A stretch of DNA of 64,000 nt from an uncultured bacterium (GTDB lineage Bacteria > Bacillota_I > Bacilli_A > RFN20 > CAG-826), in contig CASGDR010000007.1 of the NCBI GenBank assembly GCA_949300345.1, positions 105,222 through 169,221 on the forward strand. The letters are read 5' to 3'. A program made the position numbers and the translations under genes. Below, one piece after another: positions 28,577 to 36,098 of this stretch. Numbering within the stretch: position 1 is the first letter of the stretch; the number at the start of each line of letters is the position of its first letter. The notes beneath the pieces are model-generated. The model did not search any database, was not told the origin of the DNA, and worked only from the letters and a program-made list of their open reading frames with translations.

Positions 28577-29470
28577 ATGAAAATTTTAAAGAAACTCGGC
28601 CTATTGGCTGCAGTTGCCGGGCTCCTCGGAGCCGGGGCTGCGGTTTTGGGCAGCTCCCCCTCAGTTGGGGTAAAGGCGACAGGGGATGTCCCCTCTTCTA
28701 CGGAGACGGAACCTTCAATTGCCCGCATCTGGCTCAATAGAAACGGCCATTGGGAGCGTGAAAATGACAAGTGGCAGCTTGTCGTCGGTGAAAACCCCAT
28801 TGAATCCTCAGATGCAATCCGCTTCAGATGGGACCACCAACTTGATGGTACCGCACCTGTTTACCTAGTTTATTTCGATGTGCCTGTCAGCCAGTTGATA
28901 GACGGATCGACCATTGCCTTCAAGAGTTCTAGTATTGATGAGGCCGGGGAAACCATTGAAGGGGCAACCATTGAAGTCAAATACAATGCCGGAGACAACG
29001 CGCAGGTCTACTACCCTTATGAGGATAAGGAAGATAACAACATATGGAAAGTATCCCAGGGCATTGCCGCCCAAGATTGGGACGGCACCAAGGAGTCCCA
29101 GAAGATTGAGGCCTCCGAAGTGGCTAAATATGTCCTTGCTCCTTATGGCTCCTGCTCAACCGATAAGAATGTAGGCGTCGGTGCTTTGGATAAGCTGATA
29201 AATACCTGGATCCATACCAACGAGGACGTTTGGTATTTGAAGGGCGATCTAGGCGGCAACACCATCACAGAATGGAACGGCACCGAGGTTGATGCCTATG
29301 TCAAATATCAGCAGATGGAGGCTACCTATAGCACCATCTCCAACTCGGAAGGGGCCAATGACAGCGCGGTTCCTGCCACCATCGCCGGCTTCTTTGTCGT
29401 CATCGGCATTGCCGCGGTCGGCGGTCTGACCGGTGCCATCATCTATCGCAGGCGCCGCACTGCCGAGTAA
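28577..29470 (+). CDS. Secreted, C-terminally membrane-anchored protein of unknown function
   Basis: 297 residues from the ATG at 28577, which has AGGAGGG 10 bases upstream (an upstream GTG at 28541 was rejected). N-terminal signal peptide with core LGLLAAVAGLLGAGAAVLG; a polar outer part of about 230 residues with several Trp and Asp/Asn; and a C-terminal membrane helix (IAGFFVVIGIAAVGGL) ending in the basic tail YRRRRTAE. There is no LPXTG motif before the helix. The same layout is seen in the protein at 45989. No domain was recognised. Confidence 0.7.
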   Translation: MKILKKLGLLAAVAGLLGAGAAVLGSSPSVGVKATGDVPSSTETEPSIARIWLNRNGHWERENDKWQLVVGENPIESSDAIRFRWDHQLDGTAPVYLVYFDVPVSQLIDGSTIAFKSSSIDEAGETIEGATIEVKYNAGDNAQVYYPYEDKEDNNIWKVSQGIAAQDWDGTKESQKIEASEVAKYVLAPYGSCSTDKNVGVGALDKLINTWIHTNEDVWYLKGDLGGNTITEWNGTEVDAYVKYQQMEATYSTISNSEGANDSAVPATIAGFFVVIGIAAVGGLTGAIIYRRRRTAE

Positions 29471-29490
29471 GGCCATTGTCACACCTAATC

Positions 29491-29511
29491 AAGGGGCTTC
29501 GGCCCCTTTTT
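29491..29511 (+). terminator. Terminator with UUCG tetraloop
   Basis: AAGGGGC-TTCG-GCCCCTT followed by TTT; a seven-pair stem immediately downstream of the surface-protein gene. Confidence 0.9.
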
Positions 29512-29592
29512 GGTTGTTCCTCTTTTCAAACATTTGGATATTTAGCCTTACGCTTTGGCGTATAATGCCCCTAGAAAAAAGGAGCCGACAAC

Positions 29593-30195
29593 ATGAACGC
29601 ATCAATCAATCCGGTCCTCATTGATCTAGGGACCATCCTTGCCATCGTGATTCCTGTGGCCATCGTCATCGTATTGGCCATCATCATCGCGGCCTGGTGG
29701 ATTTCCACCTCCAACCGCCTAAAGAGGGAACAGATCAAGATCGATGAGGCCGCCTCGGGCATCGACGTGGCCCTCACCAAGAGGTTCGACCTTCTGACCA
29801 AGGCCGTGGCGACCGTAAAGGGCTATGCCAAGCACGAATACGAGACCTTGAGCAAGGTCATCGAGATGAGGGCGCCCAGCAAGGACGCTTCGATGAAGGA
29901 GAAGGGCGAATTCGCCACTGCCTGCACCAAGGCCTTCGATTCCATCAACGTGGTGGCCGAGCAGTATCCCCAGCTCAAGGCCAACGAGAACTTCCTGAAC
30001 CTGCAGAACCAGATCACCGACGTGGAAGAGCAGCTGCAGGCTTCCAGGCGCGTCTATAACTCCAACGTCACCGTCTACAACCAGGACATCGTGGTCTTCC
30101 CCTCGTCCATCGTGGCCAACCACCTGCGTTGCCAGAAGCGCGACTTCTTCGAAGCCGAAGAGAGCAAGCGCCAGGACGTGAAGATCGAATTCTAA
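29593..30195 (+). CDS. lemA: LemA family protein
   Basis: 200 residues: one N-terminal membrane segment (residues 11-36), then a long helical region with the family pattern NRLKREQIKIDEAASGIDVAL, TKRFDLLTKAVATVKGYAKHE and RRVYNSNVTVYNQDI. Anchored by its N-terminal helix, with the helical domain soluble. Function in the family is poorly defined. The next gene belongs to DUF3137, a pairing seen in other Bacillota. The start follows AAAAAGGAG, with TATAAT at 29561-29566 upstream. Confidence 0.9.
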   Translation: MNASINPVLIDLGTILAIVIPVAIVIVLAIIIAAWWISTSNRLKREQIKIDEAASGIDVALTKRFDLLTKAVATVKGYAKHEYETLSKVIEMRAPSKDASMKEKGEFATACTKAFDSINVVAEQYPQLKANENFLNLQNQITDVEEQLQASRRVYNSNVTVYNQDIVVFPSSIVANHLRCQKRDFFEAEESKRQDVKIEF

Positions 30196-30208
30196 TCCTT
30201 AGCCGTAA

Positions 30209-31153
30209 ATGGAAAAGCTTCTCAATTCCGAGGCTTTCGAAGGCCTTATTTCCTCAGTTGAGGCCTTGAGGCTGAAAACCAAAAAACGCTTTCTCATCTG
30301 CCTCTTCATCGGGCTGGCCCTTTTGACTTTGGGCATCGTCCTATTCGTAGTGGCGATGCTAGGGGATAGCGAAAGCGGCTTCCTCTTCCTCGGCGGTCCT
30401 ATCCTTGCGGTGGTCGGCATAGTGCTCATGATCATCGCTTTTGCCATCAAGTCCGGGCTATCCGGCAAGGTGCACGCCCTCATGGGCCAGCTGGTGGACT
30501 CCGCCCTGTTCGACAACGTGACCCGCAACCGCAAGGCCGGGCTCAGCCGACAAGAGGTACTAGGGACCGGCTTCTTCATCGCTCCGGATAGGTTTGAATC
30601 CAGAAATTTCGTCAACGCGGGCTACAAGGGCCTGAACTTCAAAGGTTCTAGCTATATCCTCTACCGCCGCCAGAAGGATTCACAAGGGCATGTGACCTAT
30701 GTGCCCTATTCATCCGGAACCATCTACATCATCACCCTGAATAGGGTCTTCCAGCAGTCGCTTCAGATAGTCGAGGCCGGTACCTTCGGTAGCGGACTGA
30801 CCATGGCGGTAGGACCCAAGGTCGAAACCGAATACATCGCCTTCAACCGCAAGTTCAAATGCTACGCCAGCGACCAACAGTTCTTCTTCTATGTGATGAC
30901 CCCCCAGGTCCAGGAGAAGATCATGGCTTTCGAAAACTCCCTAAAGGGCGAATTCCATATGGCCATCAAGGATGGCAACCACCTTTATCTAGCCATCGAG
31001 GACCAAGGCGAAAGCGCCAAGGTGCCGCTATTCAAGCCCTTTGACAAGGAAGTGGCCAAGAAGGTGCTTCTCTATCTGAGTTTCCCAGCCATCGCCATCG
31101 ACGAATTGGACCTAACTTCCAACAAGTACCAGCCTAACGCCGGGGTCAAATAA
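30209..31153 (+). CDS. DUF3137-like membrane protein
   Basis: 314 residues; two membrane segments near residues 28-50 and 58-80, followed by a soluble domain that fits DUF3137 (RQEVLGTGFFIAPDRFESRNF; a later DQQFFFYVMTPQVQEKIMAF stretch). Starts 13 bases after lemA, so co-transcribed. Function unknown in the family; partnership with LemA is inferred from context. Confidence 0.7.
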   Translation: MEKLLNSEAFEGLISSVEALRLKTKKRFLICLFIGLALLTLGIVLFVVAMLGDSESGFLFLGGPILAVVGIVLMIIAFAIKSGLSGKVHALMGQLVDSALFDNVTRNRKAGLSRQEVLGTGFFIAPDRFESRNFVNAGYKGLNFKGSSYILYRRQKDSQGHVTYVPYSSGTIYIITLNRVFQQSLQIVEAGTFGSGLTMAVGPKVETEYIAFNRKFKCYASDQQFFFYVMTPQVQEKIMAFENSLKGEFHMAIKDGNHLYLAIEDQGESAKVPLFKPFDKEVAKKVLLYLSFPAIAIDELDLTSNKYQPNAGVK

Positions 31154-31161
31154 GAAACTTG

Positions 31162-31193
31162 CCCAAGATAGGGGTTTCCCTACTTGGGTTTTT
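31162..31193 (+). terminator. Terminator of the lemA operon
   Basis: CCCAAG-A-TAGGG / CCCTA-CTTGGG (eleven pairs, one bulged A) followed by TTTTTC. Confidence 0.9.
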
Positions 31194-31731
31194 CTTATGC
31201 AAAAAAGCTGTCTTTCTTATCTTATAAAGGCCCTTTGATATCTAAGGTGTGATCGTCTATGCCAAATCGGTTCCAACTATAATTACATCACACCGATAAT
31301 AGTGTTAAAAAACTTGCAACCATAGGTATTTATAACCTAAAACGACCCATTTTATTATTGAAATCCCAGACCCACCGGCGTAACCAAGGGTTCCTACCAA
31401 TATCCTAGCCTTAAGAAAACCATCAGGTACTAGGACAAGACATACCTCTGCTTATGTAGCGGATGGACCTAAAGACCTGCGGAAGGGGATATGTTCCCAT
31501 CATAGCGACCCCAGTTGCCTTAATGGAAAGGGCCACTGAAATAATCAGGGAAGACCGAGCTCAAATGCATGGTTGGTCCCATCAGGTTATTTATCGTTTC
31601 GTTTGGTGTATACCAAAAGGAGTGGTAATTTATTAGTTTTAACTAACCACAAAATAGTCCAAATTCCATGGAAAGTAGGAATTTTTCTTATTAAAATCGC
31701 TTTGCAATCTAATAGATAAGCAGGGGAAACC
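31194..31731. other. Intergenic region upstream of the hydrogenase operon
   Basis: About 540 bases with no intact gene. It holds several inverted repeats: AGGTGTGAT (31244-31252) with ATCACACC about 34 bases on; TTTGGT-GTAT-ACCAAA around 31601-31616; and GTGGT with ACCAC flanking AGTTTTAACT around 31623-31650. The last two lie within about 130 bases of hydC and could be operators. The middle part (31435-31625) may be a transposase remnant, listed separately. SD-like AGGGGAA precedes hydC. Confidence 0.4.
31435..31625 (+). pseudogene. Possible degraded IS66-type TnpB remnant
   Basis: One frame reads AYVADGPKDLRKGI, close to the IS66 TnpB signature (Y-L-A-x-G-x-T-D-M-R-K-G-I). In the same frame, past one TGA, GYLSFRLVYTKRSG could match the family's later G-F-x-L-x-x-K-R-L segment. 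There are no terminal repeats and no other transposase genes nearby. The match is short, so this is a tentative call. Confidence 0.3.
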
Positions 31732-32214
31732 ATGAAGATCCGTTCCGAAGTTATTCAAGGAGTGCGCGACATCTGTGCCGCGCATAAGGGCGAACCCAGC
31801 CCTTTGATGATGATCCTAAGCGACATCCAGCATAAATACGGGTACATACCGCTTGAGGTACAGGCCATCGTAAGCGAAGAGACGGGGGTACCCGTAGCCG
31901 AAATATACGGGGTCGTCACCTTCTATGCCTTCTTCTCGCTTACCCCCAAGGGCAAATACGTCATCGGGGTTTGCCTGGGCACGGCCTGCTACGTCAAGAA
32001 TTCGCAAGCCGTCATCGACAAGTTTTCCCAGCTTCTGAAGATCGAACCCGGGCAGACCAGCGAGGACGGGCTTTTTACCATCGAAGCCGTCCGCTGCATC
32101 GGGGCCTGCGCTTTGGCCCCGGCCGTCCAGATCAACGGCAAGGTCTATCCGATGGTCACCCCCGACAAGGTCGAGGGCATCATCAACGAAATCCGTAGCC
32201 AGGAGGTAGCCTAA
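31732..32214 (+). CDS. hydC: [FeFe] hydrogenase subunit HydC (NuoE-like, [2Fe-2S])
   Basis: 160 residues, thioredoxin-like ferredoxin related to NuoE. The four cluster ligands are visible as C-x4-C (VCLGTACYVKNS) and C-x3-C (RCIGACALAP). It passes electrons within the soluble NADH/ferredoxin-dependent hydrogenase complex. The ATG follows AGGGGAA. Its stop overlaps the hydB start by one base. Confidence 0.93.
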   Translation: MKIRSEVIQGVRDICAAHKGEPSPLMMILSDIQHKYGYIPLEVQAIVSEETGVPVAEIYGVVTFYAFFSLTPKGKYVIGVCLGTACYVKNSQAVIDKFSQLLKIEPGQTSEDGLFTIEAVRCIGACALAPAVQINGKVYPMVTPDKVEGIINEIRSQEVA

Positions 32215-34088
32215 TGGAAAAAATCGCCACTCCGGAAATACTAGAAAAGGAAATCGCCTGTTGCACCAAGGCCTTCAATGAGAAGATCGCGGGAACAGGC
32301 GGAAAACGCGCCGTGGTCGTCTGCGGGGGCACCGGCTGCCTCGCCAACGATAGCCAGGCCATCCTCGATAGGCTGAAGGAACTGATCGCTAAGAAGGGAC
32401 TAAGCGAAAAGGTAAGCGTCAACCACGTCGGCTGCTTCGGCTTCTGCTCCCAGGGCCCCTTCGTGAAGATCTTCCCCGAAGATACCCTTTATCGGGCCGT
32501 CAAGCTCAAAGACGTCGAGCGCATCGTCGAGGAGGACCTCGTCGAAGGCAACATCGTCGAGGATTTGCTTTATGTTGACCCGGTCACCCATGAGAAGGTG
32601 ACCCGTCAGGATGACATCAATTTCTACAAGCGCCAGAAGCGGATTGCCCTGCACGGCTGCTCTTTGATCAATCCCGACTTCCTAGAAGAAGCCCTCGGCT
32701 ATGACGGCTTCAAGGCCTTGAAGAAGGTGCTCACCTCCATGAGCCCGGAAGAGGTCATCCAGGAAGTGCTTGATTCTGGACTCCGCGGTAGGGGTGGGGC
32801 CGGCTTCCCGACCGGAAGGAAGTGGCAATTCGCCGCCAAAGAGAAAAGCGACAAGAAATACATCGTCTGCAACGGCGACGAGGGCGACCCCGGAGCCTTC
32901 ATGGACCGCTCGATCCTCGAGGGCAACCCCTTCGAAGTCATCGAGGGCATGATGATCGCCGGCTATGCCTTCGGGGCCAGCGAGGGATATTTCTATATCC
33001 GTGCCGAATACCCGGTCGCGGTCGAGAGGATCCAGCGCGCCATCAAGTGCATGGAACAGGTCGGCTTACTAGGGGATAACATCCTTGGCTCAGGCTTCAG
33101 CTTCAGGGCCTACCTGCGCCTAGGGGCCGGCGCCTTCGTATGCGGGGAAGAAACCGCTTTGCTAAATTCCATCGAGGGCAAGCGCGGCATGCCTCGCCCC
33201 CGTCCTCCCTTCCCGGCCATCAAGGGCCTCTGGGGCAAACCCACCTGCGTCAATAACGTCGAGACTTTGGCCTGCGTCCCCTACATCATCAGGGTCGGGG
33301 CCAAGGAATTCGCCAAGATCGGCACCGAGAAAAGCAAGGGCACCAAGGTCTTTGCCCTAGGCGGCAAGATCAATAACGTCGGCCTCGTGGAAGTGCCCAT
33401 GGGCACGACCCTGCGCGACCTCATCTACGATATCGGGGGCGGGATCCCCGGGAACAAGAAGTTCAAGGCCATCCAGACCGGCGGTCCTTCGGGGGGCTGT
33501 CTGACCGAAAAGGACCTAGACACTCCGATCGACTATGACAACCTGGTCGCCAAGGGCTCGATGATGGGCTCGGGCGGGGCCATCGTCATGGACGAGGACA
33601 ACTGCATGGTCGACGTGGCCAAGTTTTATATGGATTTCATTTGTTCCGAGTCCTGCGGCAAGTGCACGCCCTGCCGCATCGGGACCAAGCGGCTCAACGA
33701 ACTGCTCGGCACCATTGCCAAGGGCACCGCGACCATGGATACCCTAGATGAGCTGAGGTCTTTGGCCAAAACCATCCAGACGGGGAGCTTGTGCGCCCTA
33801 GGCCAAACCGCCGCAAATCCCATTTTGTCGACCATGAATTCCTTCCCCGAGGAATATGAGGCCCACGTGAGGGACAAGACCTGTCCGGCCCATGTCTGCA
33901 AGAAGCTATTGCAGTATGTGGTCGACCCCAATCTATGCAAGAAGTGTTCTTTGTGCGCCAGGAACTGCCCGGTGGGCTGCATCCACGGCGTCCCCGGCAA
34001 GGAAGCCTACGTCATCGACCAAGCCAAGTGCATCAAGTGCGGTACCTGCTTGCTCAAGTGCCCCTTCCATGCCATCTCCAAGAGGTAA
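32214..34088 (+). CDS. hydB: [FeFe] hydrogenase subunit HydB (NuoF-like, FMN/NADH)
   Basis: 624 residues in three parts: an N-terminal [2Fe-2S] thioredoxin-like domain (CGGTGCLAND and CFGFCSQGP), the NuoF core with the FMN/NADH site (GLRGRGGAGFPTGRKW near residue 190; GEETALLNSIEG near 312) and its [4Fe-4S] site (SESCGKCTPCRIG near 479), and a C-terminal pair of [4Fe-4S] ferredoxin motifs (CKKCSLCARNCPVGC, CIKCGTCLLKCP). This build is that of HydB in the trimeric electron-bifurcating hydrogenases. Confidence 0.95.
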   Translation: MEKIATPEILEKEIACCTKAFNEKIAGTGGKRAVVVCGGTGCLANDSQAILDRLKELIAKKGLSEKVSVNHVGCFGFCSQGPFVKIFPEDTLYRAVKLKDVERIVEEDLVEGNIVEDLLYVDPVTHEKVTRQDDINFYKRQKRIALHGCSLINPDFLEEALGYDGFKALKKVLTSMSPEEVIQEVLDSGLRGRGGAGFPTGRKWQFAAKEKSDKKYIVCNGDEGDPGAFMDRSILEGNPFEVIEGMMIAGYAFGASEGYFYIRAEYPVAVERIQRAIKCMEQVGLLGDNILGSGFSFRAYLRLGAGAFVCGEETALLNSIEGKRGMPRPRPPFPAIKGLWGKPTCVNNVETLACVPYIIRVGAKEFAKIGTEKSKGTKVFALGGKINNVGLVEVPMGTTLRDLIYDIGGGIPGNKKFKAIQTGGPSGGCLTEKDLDTPIDYDNLVAKGSMMGSGGAIVMDEDNCMVDVAKFYMDFICSESCGKCTPCRIGTKRLNELLGTIAKGTATMDTLDELRSLAKTIQTGSLCALGQTAANPILSTMNSFPEEYEAHVRDKTCPAHVCKKLLQYVVDPNLCKKCSLCARNCPVGCIHGVPGKEAYVIDQAKCIKCGTCLLKCPFHAISKR

Positions 34089-34094
34089 TAGACC

Positions 34095-35897
34095 ATGTCG
34101 AATATGATGAACATCAACATCGAAGGCCGCATCTATAGCGTCGATGATTCCCTTACCGTCTTAGATGCCGCGAGAAAATGCGGCTATAAGATCCCTAGCC
34201 TTTGCTATTTCAACAAGGGACACAATTCCTTGGCCTCCTGCCGCGTCTGTCTGGTCGAAATCAGGACCGAAAGGGGCGGCAAGCTCTTCGCCTCCTGCGT
34301 CTATCCGGTCAAGGACGTCCCGGCCGAGAAGGGCTTTGAGATCTGGATTTCCTCCCCCATGGCCACCAAGGCCAGGAGGCATTCGGTGGAACTGCTTTTG
34401 TCCAACCACGTCAAAGAATGCCTCGGCTGCGTGAAAAACGGCCACTGCGAACTCCTTAAGGCCGCAGAGATGACCGGGGCCGAATCCGGGAAGTTCCCCG
34501 GAGCCTTCTCTAGGCGCACCATCGACGATCTGGCCCCGGGCCTTTGCCGCGATACCGGCAAGTGCATCCTCTGCGGGCGCTGCATCGAGCGGTGCAAGCA
34601 AGCCCAGGGCATCGGGATATTGGGTTTCCAGAAGAGGGGATTCGACACCATCGTCGGGCCGGCCTTCAACATGTCCTTTAAGGACGTGCCCTGCATCCAA
34701 TGCGGGCAGTGCATCACCGTCTGTCCCACCGGGGCCTTGTCCGAGAAGAGGGAAATCAACCTCGTCGATAAGGCCATGGAAGAGGGCAAGTATGTCATCG
34801 TCCAGACCGCCCCGGCCGTCAGGTCGGCCATAAGCGAGGAATTCGGCTATAAGATCGGGGAAGATAACGGCGAGGGCAAGATGGTCGCTGCCTTGCACCG
34901 CCTTGGCTTCTATCGGGTGTTCGACACCAACTTCGGGGCCGACTTGACCATCACCGAAGAAAGTCAGGAACTCATCAACCGCATACTCAAGGGGAGTGCC
35001 CCGCTTCCGCAGATCACCTCCTGCTCGCCGGGCTGGATCAATTACATGGAATTCTTCTATAGCGATCTGATTCCCCACGTATCCACCTGCAAGTCCCCCC
35101 ATGAGATGGAAGGGGCCATCATCAAGACCTACTACGCCAAAAAACACAATATCGACCCGAAGGACATCTTCGTGGTCTCCATCATGCCCTGTACCGCCAA
35201 GAAAGGGGAATCCCGCCGTCTTGAGGAATTCGTAGACGGCCTTGCCGATGTCGACGCGGTGCTGACCACCCGCGAACTCGCGGCCATGATCAAGCGCGCC
35301 GGCATCGTCTATAGTGAGCTGCCCGAGGAGAAGTTCGATGACGACCTCATCGGCGAATACTCCGGGGCCGGGGCCATCTTCGGGGTCACCGGCGGGGTCA
35401 TGGAAGCCGCGGTAAGGACCGCCTACCACACCCTGACCGGGAAAGAGATGAATCCCATCAACCTCACCGCCGTCCGCGGCTTTGAAGCCGTCCGCGAGGC
35501 CGAGGTCGAAGTGGCCGGCAAGAAGATCAAGCTGGCCGTGGTCTCCGGCATGAAGAACGCCAAACCCTTGCTCGATCAGGTGCGGGAGGGCAAATCCCCC
35601 TATGCCTTCATCGAAATCATGGGCTGCCCGGGCGGCTGCATCGCCGGTGGGGGACAACCCTTCGTCAAGCCATTCCTGCTTCCTAATGAAGACGATGATA
35701 TCTTGGAGACCTTCAGGGCCAAGAGGGCGGCCATCCTCTATGACATCGACGAGAGGAAGGCGGTCAGGCAAAGCCACAACAATCCCGATATCATCGCCTT
35801 ATACAAGGATTATCTGGGAGAATACGGCAGCGAACTGGCGGAGCATCTGCTCCATACCACCTACCGGTCCAACCGGGAAAAATACAAAACCGAATAA
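34095..35897 (+). CDS. hydA: [FeFe] hydrogenase catalytic subunit HydA (group A3-like)
   Basis: 600 residues. Clusters in order: N-terminal [2Fe-2S] (CGYKIPSLC, then SCRVC), a His-ligated [4Fe-4S] (H-x3-C-x2-C-x5-C in NHVKECLGCVKNGHC), two [4Fe-4S] (CILCGRCIERC, CIQCGQCITVCP), and the H-cluster domain with L1 TSCSPGW (near residue 308), L2 MPCTAKKGE (near 363) and L3 EIMGCPGGCIAGGGQP (near 507). In L1 the second Cys, the proton donor in well-studied enzymes, is Ser. With HydB and HydC it would reversibly couple H2 to NADH plus ferredoxin. No maturation genes (hydE, F, G) lie in this window. Confidence 0.95.
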   Translation: MSNMMNINIEGRIYSVDDSLTVLDAARKCGYKIPSLCYFNKGHNSLASCRVCLVEIRTERGGKLFASCVYPVKDVPAEKGFEIWISSPMATKARRHSVELLLSNHVKECLGCVKNGHCELLKAAEMTGAESGKFPGAFSRRTIDDLAPGLCRDTGKCILCGRCIERCKQAQGIGILGFQKRGFDTIVGPAFNMSFKDVPCIQCGQCITVCPTGALSEKREINLVDKAMEEGKYVIVQTAPAVRSAISEEFGYKIGEDNGEGKMVAALHRLGFYRVFDTNFGADLTITEESQELINRILKGSAPLPQITSCSPGWINYMEFFYSDLIPHVSTCKSPHEMEGAIIKTYYAKKHNIDPKDIFVVSIMPCTAKKGESRRLEEFVDGLADVDAVLTTRELAAMIKRAGIVYSELPEEKFDDDLIGEYSGAGAIFGVTGGVMEAAVRTAYHTLTGKEMNPINLTAVRGFEAVREAEVEVAGKKIKLAVVSGMKNAKPLLDQVREGKSPYAFIEIMGCPGGCIAGGGQPFVKPFLLPNEDDDILETFRAKRAAILYDIDERKAVRQSHNNPDIIALYKDYLGEYGSELAEHLLHTTYRSNREKYKTE

Positions 35898-35905
35898 AAA
35901 GGGAC

Positions 35906-35935
35906 ATCCCCCGGCCGAACCGGGGGATTTATTTT
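35906..35935 (+). terminator. Terminator of the hydrogenase operon
   Basis: Perfect nine-pair stem ATCCCCCGG / CCGGGGGAT with a five-base loop, then TTATTTTT. Confidence 0.9.
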
Positions 35936-36098
35936 TGGAAAACATAATGTTTTCCTATATGGACAATTTAATCACTTTACATATCTTGTCTTAACACAAA
36001 CCTTACAAAAGAGCGTGAATTAGTCATTGAAATCCGCCTTTGTCATGTTTTTATTTTTCATCCCGAAAGGGTTGGCATATTTGAAAGGAGCTTAAGCA

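Noticed and set aside
34161..35777. A 538-codon open frame on the minus strand opposite hydA
   Set aside because: Antisense shadow of a well-supported gene, with Gly/Asp-rich low-information translation.
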